From: Altibacter sp. HG106
GTDB taxonomy: Bacteria > Bacteroidota > Bacteroidia > Flavobacteriales > Flavobacteriaceae
Assembly (NCBI RefSeq): GCF_028561755.1
Contig: NZ_JAQQTD010000009.1
Location: forward strand, 1 to 64,000
Length of the DNA: 64,000 nucleotides
Reading direction: 5' to 3'
Below are positions 1 to 7,360 of this stretch, piece by piece (the first letter of the stretch is position 1; every line of letters begins with the position of its first letter). A model generated the notes under the pieces. It saw nothing but the letters and a program-made list of their open reading frames with translations, made no database searches and was not told the origin of the DNA. The position numbers and the translations under genes are program-made.

Positions 1-33
1 ACTGCATCGCGGGAAAGTAGGTCGCCGCCTTCT
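1..33 (+). rRNA. rrf: 5S ribosomal RNA, 3' end (partial)
   Basis: The first ~33 bases match the conserved 3' end of bacterial 5S rRNA: an ACTGC segment, GGGAAAGTAGGTCG, then CGCC. An intrinsic terminator follows directly. The rest of the gene, and presumably a 16S-23S operon, lies upstream of the window on the same strand. The exact 3' end is an estimate. Confidence 0.82.
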
Positions 34-42
34 TTTATAAAT

Positions 43-73
43 AAAACCCAACCATAATCGGTTGGGTTTTTTT
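43..73 (+). terminator. Intrinsic terminator of the rRNA operon
   Basis: An 11-bp perfect stem (AAAACCCAACC at 43-53, GGTTGGGTTTT at 60-70) with a 6-nt loop is followed by a T run. It sits about 10 bp after the 5S end and just before the hemolysin III gene. Confidence 0.85.
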
Positions 74-83
74 ATTCTTTATT

Positions 84-707
84 ATGTCTTATTCAGTTAA
101 AGAAGAACAATGGAACGCCTATTCACATGGTGCAGGCATATTATTGGGTATCATGGCGCTTATTCTCCTATTGACATTCGATACCCATAAAACTTCCTAT
201 AGTACCTTCAGTATTCTGATATATGCCTTTTCCCTCATAATTTTATACTCAGCTTCTACCGTCTATCATGCGATCATGTCGGAAAAATGGAAACCTATCT
301 TACAGAAAATAGATCATATTTGTATTTATTTGTTGATAGCAGGGACCTATACCCCCGTTGCCCTTATTTCGTTAGAATCGGGTTTAGGATGGACTATCTT
401 TTGGATTGTGTGGAGCTTTGCTGCACTAGGAATGACGCTTAAAATATTCTTTACTGGAAGATTTGAATTGATTTCTGTAGTGTTATACCTCGCTATGGGG
501 TGGCTCATTGTTATAGATCTATCCTCAGTCTTGGAGATGCATTCCAACACAGGAATTTGGCTGCTTGCACTGGGCGGAGCTTTCTATACCTTCGGAATAT
601 TATTTTACGCCATACAACGTATACCGTACAATCATGCGATTTGGCATTTTTTCGTTTTAGCAGGAAGCATATTTCATTTTTTCTTTATTCTGCTTGACGT
701 TATCTAA
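84..707 (+). CDS. Hemolysin III family membrane protein (PAQR/YqfA type)
   Basis: A 207-residue polytopic inner-membrane protein of the Hly-III/PAQR superfamily. The family signature is visible: an early H-G-A-G motif, the S-T-V-Y-H segment near residue 58, a D-H-x-x-I-Y helix near residue 77, and a C-terminal I-W-H-x-F...F-H-F helix holding the other histidines of the putative zinc site. About seven hydrophobic segments cover the chain. The true function of bacterial members is not settled; membrane-lipid homeostasis or hydrolase activity has been proposed and haemolysis is not general. It starts 10 bp after the rrn terminator, so it may depend on readthrough or a very short promoter region. 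Confidence 0.9.
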   Translation: MSYSVKEEQWNAYSHGAGILLGIMALILLLTFDTHKTSYSTFSILIYAFSLIILYSASTVYHAIMSEKWKPILQKIDHICIYLLIAGTYTPVALISLESGLGWTIFWIVWSFAALGMTLKIFFTGRFELISVVLYLAMGWLIVIDLSSVLEMHSNTGIWLLALGGAFYTFGILFYAIQRIPYNHAIWHFFVLAGSIFHFFFILLDVI

Positions 708-715
708 CTAAAATA

Positions 716-1381
716 TTAAATAATCCATGCCATAATTACTCCCAGCATGATCACTAATAATTTGGTGAAATTGAAGCGATGATCTTTGTTGCTCTCAAAT
801 AAAATAGTGGTTGACACATGCAGAAATACTCCTATCACCACCGCATTAATGGGCACAAGTTGATCGGTTGTAGCAGGTATATATTGAGCCTGAAGAAAGC
901 TTCCTAGTGGAGTCGCCAAGGCGAATAGGCCCAGAAATAACAAGATCTTACCCCGGGCATATTTTGCCTGAATAAAATAAGCACTCAAAATGGCAGCAAT
1001 TGGTATTTTATGTATAATGACACCGAACAATACATGATGATTATCGTGTACCGGAAATCCCTCTAGAAATGCATGGATAAACAAACTAACGAAAAGCATC
1101 CAAGGAAAATATTGATTGTGCGGCAAATGAACATGCCCGTGTTCAGCACCTTTGGAGAAAAAGTCTAAGATGATTTGTAACAGTATCCCACACATGATGT
1201 AGACACCTACATATTCCGAATCGCTGCTGAAAACCTGCGGCAACATTTCGAAGAGCGTAATGGAAAGTAAGAATGCACCGCTAAATGCCAGTAAGAACGG
1301 CAGGATATTATTTTTCTTTCCGATCCAACTTGCCAATAAATAGCCTATAAGCACGGAAGCAACGAGAAAAATATACGTCAT
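716..1381 (-). CDS. ZIP family metal transporter
   Basis: A 221-residue integral membrane protein of the ZIP (zinc/iron permease) family, predicted to import divalent metals. The internal ATG at 1381 (M-T-Y-I-F-L) is chosen because the 24 residues upstream of it are non-hydrophobic and overlap the neighbouring promoter region. A histidine-rich cytoplasmic loop (G-A-E-H-G-H-V-H-L-P-H) lies near residue 80. The metal-binding helices carry H-A-F-L-E-G-F and H-K-I-P-I-A, matching the ZIP TM4/TM5 pattern H-x-x-x-E-G and H-x-x-P. It is convergent with the hemolysin III gene and divergent from the THUMP methyltransferase. Metal specificity cannot be read from sequence. Confidence 0.9.
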   Translation of the reverse strand: MTYIFLVASVLIGYLLASWIGKKNNILPFLLAFSGAFLLSITLFEMLPQVFSSDSEYVGVYIMCGILLQIILDFFSKGAEHGHVHLPHNQYFPWMLFVSLFIHAFLEGFPVHDNHHVLFGVIIHKIPIAAILSAYFIQAKYARGKILLFLGLFALATPLGSFLQAQYIPATTDQLVPINAVVIGVFLHVSTTILFESNKDHRFNFTKLLVIMLGVIMAWII

Positions 1382-1427
1382 GATTGGAATTGAATTAGTG
1401 CCGTCGTATGGAAGGATAAAAATACTG

Positions 1428-1435
1428 TATTTTTG
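1428..1435 (+). promoter_or_regulatory. Putative -7 element (TATTTTTG) for the THUMP methyltransferase
   Basis: The octamer matches the Bacteroidota -7 consensus TAnnTTTG exactly and lies 21 nt before the ATG at 1457. No clear TTTG -33 box occurs 18-19 bp upstream, so the call rests on the -7 box alone. Confidence 0.4.
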
Positions 1436-1456
1436 CTGTATTGTAAGCAGCAAGCT

Positions 1457-2608
1457 ATGGGAAAAAATTTTAGCCTTTTGGCAAAGACACTATACGGTTT
1501 TGAAGATTTATTGGCGGAAGAGCTTCGGAAGCTTGGCGCATCGGCCATTGAGAAAGGAGTTCGCAACGTTTCCTTTGAAGGTGATACCGGGTTTATGTAT
1601 AAAGCCAATCTTATGTGTCGCACGGCTATCAAAATTCTCAAACCCATCCATGCCTTTAATGTGTTTTCCGAAGACGATTTATACCAAAAAGTCTACGATA
1701 TTCCCTGGGAAGCGTACATGGACCATCGCGGGTCGTTGGCAGTAGATGCTACCGTATTTTCTAAAAAATTTACGCACTCCAAATATGTAGCGCTTAAAAC
1801 AAAAGACGCGATTGTAGATAGATTTAGAGATCGGGAAGGATCAAGACCTAATGTAGATCTCGATCATCCCAGTTTGCGCATCAACGTGCATATCGATCGT
1901 AATATTTGTACGATCTCGCTAGATAGCTCTGGAGAATCCTTACACAAAAGAGGCTATAAAGTGGCCAGTTCGCCCGCTCCCATTAATGAAGTTCTCGCTG
2001 CCGGTATTATCATGATGAGTAACTGGAACGGACAATCGCATTTGCTGGACCCTATGTGCGGAAGTGGTACGTTCTTGATAGAAGCGGCTATGATCGCTGC
2101 GCAAATTCCGCCGAACATCAATCGTCGAGAATTTGGGTTTATGAGTTGGCCAGATTTTGACAATGATCTTTACGATATTATTGAAGCGGCAGCGGTTAAA
2201 AAAATCATAGATTTTCGATATAAAATTACCGGATACGACCTTCATCCCGCAGCCGTGAAAGCAGCGAGGGAAAATGTAAAACATGCCAACCTCCAAGAAT
2301 TCATTAGAGTAGAACAGCAAGATTTCTTCAGCAGTGAGAAAAGATCGGAGGGTCCGCTACGAATTATGTGCAATCCACCGTATGACGAACGTCTTGCGGT
2401 AGCGGATATTGATGCATTTTATGAGAATATAGGAAATACCTTAAAACGTAACTACGCCGGCTCTCAGGCATGGCTCATTAGCGCCAATATGGAAGCGTTG
2501 AAGCACATCGGACTGCGACCTTCCAAAAAATACAAGCTGTACAACGGGAAATTGGAGAGTAAGCTAGTTTGTTACGACATGTACGAAGGAAGCAAAAAGC
2601 GGAAGTAA
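1457..2608 (+). CDS. THUMP-domain class I SAM-dependent RNA methyltransferase (RlmL-type, guanine-N2)
   Basis: A 383-residue enzyme with an N-terminal THUMP/ferredoxin-like RNA-binding part (about residues 1-155) and a UPF0020 methyltransferase domain. The SAM-binding D-P-M-C-G-S-G-T-F motif is at about 198-206 and the catalytic N-P-P-Y at 306-309, typical of N2-methylguanine enzymes. It resembles the N-terminal half of E. coli RlmL (23S m2G2445), without the RlmK half. The likely substrate is therefore 23S rRNA, though a tRNA target cannot be excluded. The ATG at 1457 begins M-G-K-N-F, a normal family start; the 8 codons upstream of it look non-coding. Confidence 0.88.
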   Translation: MGKNFSLLAKTLYGFEDLLAEELRKLGASAIEKGVRNVSFEGDTGFMYKANLMCRTAIKILKPIHAFNVFSEDDLYQKVYDIPWEAYMDHRGSLAVDATVFSKKFTHSKYVALKTKDAIVDRFRDREGSRPNVDLDHPSLRINVHIDRNICTISLDSSGESLHKRGYKVASSPAPINEVLAAGIIMMSNWNGQSHLLDPMCGSGTFLIEAAMIAAQIPPNINRREFGFMSWPDFDNDLYDIIEAAAVKKIIDFRYKITGYDLHPAAVKAARENVKHANLQEFIRVEQQDFFSSEKRSEGPLRIMCNPPYDERLAVADIDAFYENIGNTLKRNYAGSQAWLISANMEALKHIGLRPSKKYKLYNGKLESKLVCYDMYEGSKKRK

Positions 2609-2613
2609 ATCGC

Positions 2614-3339
2614 TTATCTTTTGAAAATAGGGATCAAATAGGTTAGCGTATAGCCGTATCCAACGCCATATTCGCTAAAATCGTAGGTTCTGTTGAAGCC
2701 CGGAACGATGAGATTATCAAAGTTTTCAGGAGTTTTTTCTGAAACCATTCGCTTCAGTTGTACGTTGATTCCCAGAAATAAATTGTTCAGTACTTCCGTC
2801 TTAATTCCCAGAATGAGTTCTGCCCAAGAGGCCGAGAGATTAGTAAATTCTTCAGAAGGCACAACGGTTTCCGAAGGGAACACTTGGTTTGTATTGTAAA
2901 TGGAATAGGAATTCAGTTCATTCTTGAAGGTGGCGAATCCATAGCGTAAGCCTACAAAAATAGCGTTGTCCATGCCCAACCAGTTATTATACGCATTATA
3001 GTCGGCTCCAATCTTAGCATAAGAACCTGAAGTGGTTGCATTAAGATTCTCCTCATCCCAGGTACGCTCTTCATTTCCGAGCTCTAAGGCTAAAAAGTAG
3101 CTTTTGTAAATTCTAAAATCCCCCATTATTTGCACTCCCGTGTATCCATCTTCAAAAGCAGTTCGTGCCAAAGTGGCTAAGTCAACTCCCACGCGAAGGC
3201 CGTATTTTTTCTTGTACACCACAGAATCTGTAGCCACCGAATCGATCACCTTATTTGTTTCTTCTTGAGCTACGCCAACGAAGCTTGTGAGAAGACTAAT
3301 GCAAAATAGTAATATGAGTCTCTGAGAGGTCTTCAACAT
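2614..3339 (-). CDS. DUF6048 family protein (outer-membrane barrel-like)
   Basis: A 241-residue secreted protein starting M-L-K-T-S-Q-R-L, with a signal peptide ending at V-A-Q (about residue 25). The mature part alternates aromatic and hydrophobic strands (Y-K-S-Y-F-L-A-L-E-L, Y-G-F-A-T-F) and ends in F-K-R, suggesting an outer-membrane beta barrel. It matches the Bacteroidota-specific DUF6048 family; the function is unknown. The ATG at 3339 overlaps the end of the DUF6452 gene by 44 bp, which implies coupled translation. It is the last gene of the rlmD-DUF6452-DUF6048 cluster. Confidence 0.78.
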   Translation of the reverse strand: MLKTSQRLILLFCISLLTSFVGVAQEETNKVIDSVATDSVVYKKKYGLRVGVDLATLARTAFEDGYTGVQIMGDFRIYKSYFLALELGNEERTWDEENLNATTSGSYAKIGADYNAYNNWLGMDNAIFVGLRYGFATFKNELNSYSIYNTNQVFPSETVVPSEEFTNLSASWAELILGIKTEVLNNLFLGINVQLKRMVSEKTPENFDNLIVPGFNRTYDFSEYGVGYGYTLTYLIPIFKR

Positions 3340-3781
3340 TTTCGGTTTCCGTTTGAAATGAAATGATCCAATTAGCCGTATCGGCCGTTCTTGCACCGTT
3401 TAAATTTTCGTAAGTCGTTCTGAAAGCACAAGCTCTGTTCACATAGACATTATTTCTACCATAGGTAAATTGTACCCGGTCTGTATTCGACGCTACCGAA
3501 TCTGTCGCTTCCCGAGTAAAAAGAAATTCTGTAATGTCTTGATTTACGTTTAGGGGAATGGCGATAGAATCGGTGGTTTGCGCCACTAGGATGGCTGTGG
3601 TATCCAGTACGGGACGTACTACTAAATCGGTTACATTCTTTCTGTTCTCAGGATTCGAAAAGTCCTGAAAGGTGATAATTAGCAGGGGAGTAGTGGGAGA
3701 GTTTTGATCACATATGTCATCGCGTGTGCACGCGTTCAAGGTGAGCATCACGAAGATAGCAATCCACAGGGTTTTCTTCAT
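3296..3781 (-). CDS. DUF6452 family lipoprotein
   Basis: A 161-residue predicted lipoprotein: the signal peptide M-K-K-T-L-W...T-L-N-A-C places the acylated cysteine at residue 18. The body is beta-rich and matches the uncharacterised DUF6452 family of Flavobacteriia. The start at 3781 (M-K-K) is preferred because the 14 residues upstream of it lack signal-peptide character. It lies 7 bp after the rlmD stop codon and overlaps the DUF6048 gene, so the three genes form one transcription unit. A cell-envelope partner role with DUF6048 is inference from position only. Confidence 0.78.
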   Translation of the reverse strand: MKKTLWIAIFVMLTLNACTRDDICDQNSPTTPLLIITFQDFSNPENRKNVTDLVVRPVLDTTAILVAQTTDSIAIPLNVNQDITEFLFTREATDSVASNTDRVQFTYGRNNVYVNRACAFRTTYENLNGARTADTANWIISFQTETENVEDLSETHITILH

Positions 3782-3788
3782 AGCCAGA

Positions 3789-5198
3789 TTATCGTTTTTC
3801 CAAAAGTACAACATTTTCCACATGATGCGTTTGTGGAAACATATCTACGGGTTGCACTCGAGTAATTTTATACTGAGCATCCATCAAAGCGAGATCACGT
3901 GCCTGCGTAGCGCTATTACAACTCACGTATACGATCCGTTGGGGAGCGAGGGTTAGCAATTGTAGTACTACATCTCCATGCATCCCGTCTCGAGGAGGAT
4001 CTGTAATGACGATGTCTGGAGCTCCGTGTTCACTGACGAATTCGTAGTTGAATACTTTCTTCATATCACCCACCACGAATTTGGTGTTCGCAATCTGATT
4101 TCTTTCGGCGTTTTCAATAGCAGCTGAAATGGCCTCCGGAACGGCTTCTACACCAATCACTTCTTTAGCATTCGCAGCAACAAATTGAGCGATGGTTCCT
4201 GTGCCGGTATACAGATCGTACACGCGCTCATCGCCTTCCAGCGCAGCGAATTCACGAACTACCTTATAGAGCTCGTAAGCTTGTTCGCTATTGGTCTGGT
4301 AGAATGACTTGGCCGTAATTTTAAAGGTGAGCCCCTCCATGGCTTCCAGAATGTATTCCTTCCCATGATAACAGTGAATCTCCTGATCGTAGATGGTATC
4401 ATTACCCTTGCTGTTGATCACATATAATACCGACGTTAACTCGGGGAATTGCGCTATGAGGGCATCTAACAATAAGGTTCGTTTGGCTGTATCTTCTTTA
4501 AAAAACTGAAGGAGCACCATAATATCGCCTGTAGTCGCCGTTCGGATCATCAAAGTACGAAGCAATCCTTCCTGTTTTCTGGGGTCAAAGAACTCCAAAT
4601 TATGATCCTTCGCGAAACTCTTGATAAAATTACGGATGGCGTTACTTGGGTCGCGCTGCAAGTGACACTTCTCAATATCAAGAATCTTATCCCACATTCC
4701 GGGAATATGAAACCCCAACGCATTTCGATCTTCGATGGTTTCAGAACTATCAATTTGTTCCTGGGTAAGCCACTTATTATTACTGAAGGAAAACTCCATT
4801 TTGTTGCGATAAAAGTAGCGTTCCGCAGAAGCCAAAATAGGAGAGACGTCGGGAAGCGTTAGATTTCCTAACCGAGTGAGGTTATTAATTACCTCCTTTT
4901 CCTTATAATACAATTGATGTTCATACCCCATGTTTTGCCATTTACATCCACCACAGACGCCAAAATGTTGGCATTGGGGAGAAACCCGTTTTTTAGATGG
5001 TTTATGTATTTCCGTAGCCCGAGCCTCGTAGTACGATTTCCGCTTTTTATAGGTTTGTGCCGTTACAACATCGCCGGGAACTGCGTTGTTGATGAACACG
5101 ACGCGTCCATCGGGTGCTTTAGCAATTGCCTTGCCTTTTGCCCCGGCGTCGATGACTTCTAAGTTTTCAAAAACTTTGCGTTTGCTCTTTCTTGCCAT
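3789..5198 (-). CDS. rlmD: 23S rRNA (uracil-1939-C5)-methyltransferase RlmD
   Basis: A 469-residue RumA/RlmD-type m5U methyltransferase. It has an N-terminal TRAM RNA-binding domain (about residues 8-65) and an iron-sulfur cluster set, C76-x5-C82-x2-C85 with C178 as the fourth ligand. A Rossmann methyltransferase core follows, with D-L-Y-T-G-T-G, the D-P-P-R motif, and catalytic Cys427 in V-S-C-N-S. The ATG at 5198 gives M-A-R-K-S-K-R-K, a normal start; the 15 upstream codons would place a hydrophobic stretch before TRAM. A TATTTTTG box lies only 5 nt upstream of this ATG, so the mRNA may be leaderless. Confidence 0.93.
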   Translation of the reverse strand: MARKSKRKVFENLEVIDAGAKGKAIAKAPDGRVVFINNAVPGDVVTAQTYKKRKSYYEARATEIHKPSKKRVSPQCQHFGVCGGCKWQNMGYEHQLYYKEKEVINNLTRLGNLTLPDVSPILASAERYFYRNKMEFSFSNNKWLTQEQIDSSETIEDRNALGFHIPGMWDKILDIEKCHLQRDPSNAIRNFIKSFAKDHNLEFFDPRKQEGLLRTLMIRTATTGDIMVLLQFFKEDTAKRTLLLDALIAQFPELTSVLYVINSKGNDTIYDQEIHCYHGKEYILEAMEGLTFKITAKSFYQTNSEQAYELYKVVREFAALEGDERVYDLYTGTGTIAQFVAANAKEVIGVEAVPEAISAAIENAERNQIANTKFVVGDMKKVFNYEFVSEHGAPDIVITDPPRDGMHGDVVLQLLTLAPQRIVYVSCNSATQARDLALMDAQYKITRVQPVDMFPQTHHVENVVLLEKR

Positions 5199-5203
5199 GG
5201 TCG

Positions 5204-5211
5204 CAAAAATA
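5204..5211 (-). promoter_or_regulatory. Putative -7 element of rlmD (TATTTTTG on the minus strand)
   Basis: A perfect TAnnTTTG octamer ends 5 nt before the rlmD ATG. If it is used, transcription would begin at or 1 nt before the start codon. No good -33 box is visible. Confidence 0.35.
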
Positions 5212-5342
5212 CTCAAAAAAGAAGGGATTAAAAGGGCTTCCAATGGTTAAAAAAGACGCCCTAAATTTTGTAATTTGCAACCGTTGGATGATTTCTCTCC
5301 GCTAAGTAGGAATTGTTGATTTGTATCATAAAATTTTTAATT

Positions 5343-6620
5343 ATGTCTGTTTTAGAACGAACAAAATCCGAAGAAGCCATTGCGCTAGAGAATAAATACG
5401 GCGCCCATAATTATCACCCCTTACCTGTGGTTCTAACAAGAGGAGAAGGAGTCTATGTATGGGATGTTGATGGAAAGAAATATTACGACTTTTTATCAGC
5501 GTATTCCGCCGTAAATCAAGGACATTGTCATCCAACGATTATTAATGCCATGAGCGAACAGGCAAAGACCTTAACGTTGACCTCTCGCGCATTCTATAAT
5601 GATCTCCTCGGAAAATATGAGAAATTCGCCACGGAGTTTTTCGGTTTTGATAAACTGCTTCCGATGAATACTGGGGCGGAAGCCGTAGAAACCGCTTTAA
5701 AGATTTGTCGAAAATGGGCCTATGAAAAAAAGGGGCTCGATGAAAATGACGCAGAAATCGTGGTGTGTGAAAACAATTTTCACGGAAGAACGACTACCAT
5801 TATTTCCTTTTCAAATGATCCCGTAGCGCGCAAAAACTTTGGTCCGTATATGCAAGGGTTTATAAAAATTGAGTACGACAATCTCAATGCTTTAGAAGAG
5901 GTGTTGAGCAGCAATAAGAATATCGCCGGTTTTCTTGTAGAGCCTATTCAAGGAGAAGCCGGTGTTTATGTTCCTTCGGAAGGATATCTGAAAAGGGCGA
6001 AGGCGTTATGCGAAAAGTACAACGTACTTTTTATTGCAGATGAAGTACAAACCGGAATAGCACGCACGGGGCGATTACTCGCAACCTGCGGAAATTGTTC
6101 TTGTCCTGATAAGAATTGTAGCGGCACCCCCGAGGTGAAACCAGATGTTCTTATTCTAGGAAAAGCGTTAAGTGGTGGAGCCTATCCGGTGTCTGCCGTT
6201 CTGGCGAATAACGAGATCATGGAGGTGATCGAACCGGGTACCCATGGCTCTACCTTTGGAGGTAATCCCTTGGCGGCTGCCGTTGCTATGGCGGCGCTGA
6301 AGGTCGTAAAAGAAGAAGCACTAGCAGAGAATGCAGATCGTCTCGGTGCCATTTTCCGAAGGGAACTAAACGATTATATAAAAGAAAGTGAGATTTGTTC
6401 GCTCGTTCGAGGAAAAGGCCTGCTCAACGCTATTGTCATCAACGATGATGAAGAGAGTGACACGGCTTGGAACGTTTGCCTGCGCTTGCGAGACAACGGA
6501 CTCCTGGCGAAACCCACACATGGAAATATTATTCGCTTTGCGCCGCCACTTGTAATGACGGAAGCAGAATTAAGGGATTGCGTGTCGATTATCATCAAGA
6601 CACTAAAAGAATTTGAATAA
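5343..6620 (+). CDS. rocD: Ornithine--oxo-acid aminotransferase with a cysteine-rich insert
   Basis: A 425-residue class III PLP aminotransferase that transfers the delta-amino group of ornithine to 2-oxoglutarate, giving glutamate semialdehyde (arginine/proline metabolism). Visible motifs are N-T-G-A-E-A-V-E near 109, the F-H-G-R-T segment, A-D-E-V-Q-T-G (D233), PLP lysine K274 in L-G-K-A-L-S-G-G, and H-G-S-T-F-G-G-N-P. Between R-T-G-R-L-L-A and V-K-P-D it carries an insert with Cys249, Cys252, Cys254 and Cys259 (6087-6119) where the usual family has only a few acidic residues. The ATG at 5343 (M-S-V-L) is chosen over an upstream in-frame start that adds a hydrophobic stretch. Confidence 0.94.
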   Translation: MSVLERTKSEEAIALENKYGAHNYHPLPVVLTRGEGVYVWDVDGKKYYDFLSAYSAVNQGHCHPTIINAMSEQAKTLTLTSRAFYNDLLGKYEKFATEFFGFDKLLPMNTGAEAVETALKICRKWAYEKKGLDENDAEIVVCENNFHGRTTTIISFSNDPVARKNFGPYMQGFIKIEYDNLNALEEVLSSNKNIAGFLVEPIQGEAGVYVPSEGYLKRAKALCEKYNVLFIADEVQTGIARTGRLLATCGNCSCPDKNCSGTPEVKPDVLILGKALSGGAYPVSAVLANNEIMEVIEPGTHGSTFGGNPLAAAVAMAALKVVKEEALAENADRLGAIFRRELNDYIKESEICSLVRGKGLLNAIVINDDEESDTAWNVCLRLRDNGLLAKPTHGNIIRFAPPLVMTEAELRDCVSIIIKTLKEFE

Positions 6621-6621
6621 A

Positions 6622-6652
6622 AAAAGCGGCCAATGTGCCGCTTTTCTTTTTG
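6622..6652. terminator. Bidirectional intrinsic terminator after rocD
   Basis: A 9-bp stem (AAAAGCGGC at 6622-6630, GCCGCTTTT at 6637-6645) with loop CAATGT is flanked by A and T runs. It serves rocD and the convergent CCC-motif gene. Confidence 0.85.
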
Positions 6653-6668
6653 AAATCTTAGGATTCCC

Positions 6669-6989
6669 TTACAATCCATATTCTTGAAGCATTTCCTGTT
6701 GCATTTCTTGAATACCAGCGTATCCGATGGTAGAGAACATATAAATAACATATACAAGATATATGGCACTTAGAATAACACCTACAATGGCTAGAATTCT
6801 ACCAGTCTTGACATTGTTATACCCCGAATATTGCTCGGGTGCTGCGATATAAAGCGCTGTTGCCTTTTTGGCAAGTACGATCGCGATAATACCAAAAATC
6901 AATCCGAGACCGTAACAGCAGCAAGTGACGATCGAGATAATTCCAAATACTAAGATTAGTGTGGCATTGGGTAGTTTTTGTTGTTCCAT
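6669..6989 (-). CDS. CCC-motif small membrane protein (DUF4190-like)
   Basis: A 106-residue membrane protein with two hydrophobic helices: a Gly/Ile-rich first helix running into C-C-C-Y-G-L-G, and a second helix at about 63-85. The C-C-C motif and the G-x-I-x-G-I-I-A-I-V pattern match the 'CCC motif membrane protein' group of Flavobacteriia, related to DUF4190. The C-terminus is short, charged and rich in Gln/Glu. Function is unknown. It is transcribed alone toward the rocD terminator. Confidence 0.75.
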   Translation of the reverse strand: MEQQKLPNATLILVFGIISIVTCCCYGLGLIFGIIAIVLAKKATALYIAAPEQYSGYNNVKTGRILAIVGVILSAIYLVYVIYMFSTIGYAGIQEMQQEMLQEYGL

Positions 6990-7058
6990 AATACAGTTAG
7001 TTGATTTTTATAAAGCTTCAAGGTACGTTTATTTCGGAAAAATCACAATGCCCAAAAA

Positions 7059-7355
7059 TTACATAAACTGACTCATTTTATAGAAGTAACTAACTATAAT
7101 GATAATGACATTGAGAAAGAGCAGTGCCAGTTTTATTTGAAAATCGTATTTAAACTTGACAAATAGATTGAACCCCACAAAGGCGAGTAGGAGCATGAGG
7201 GTATAAATGGCGGGATACATTTTAAAGGCAGCCAGAAACTCCCCTCTAAAAACAAGGACTGTGGCACGTTGGATGCCACAGCCTAAACATTCTATTCCGA
7301 AAATTGTTTTATTAGTACACGGAAGCATGTACTCTTCAAGTCCCTTAAGGGTCAT
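7059..7355 (-). CDS. DUF2752 domain-containing membrane protein
   Basis: A 98-residue protein with the DUF2752 signature: a P-C...G-I-E-C-L-G-C-G-I-Q-R-A stretch containing a C-x2-C-G pair, then two predicted membrane helices (about 42-60 and 70-90). The cysteine pair suggests metal binding or redox activity, but no activity is established. It starts 5 bp after the stop of the sorting-domain protein gene, so the two are probably cotranscribed. A second ATG nine codons in (7328) is also possible. Confidence 0.75.
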   Translation of the reverse strand: MTLKGLEEYMLPCTNKTIFGIECLGCGIQRATVLVFRGEFLAAFKMYPAIYTLMLLLAFVGFNLFVKFKYDFQIKLALLFLNVIIIIVSYFYKMSQFM

Positions 7356-7360
7356 GATCT

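Noticed and set aside
1378-1745. Plus and minus frames overlapping the ZIP / THUMP methyltransferase junction
   Set aside because: Both are out of frame with the conserved proteins and end inside them.
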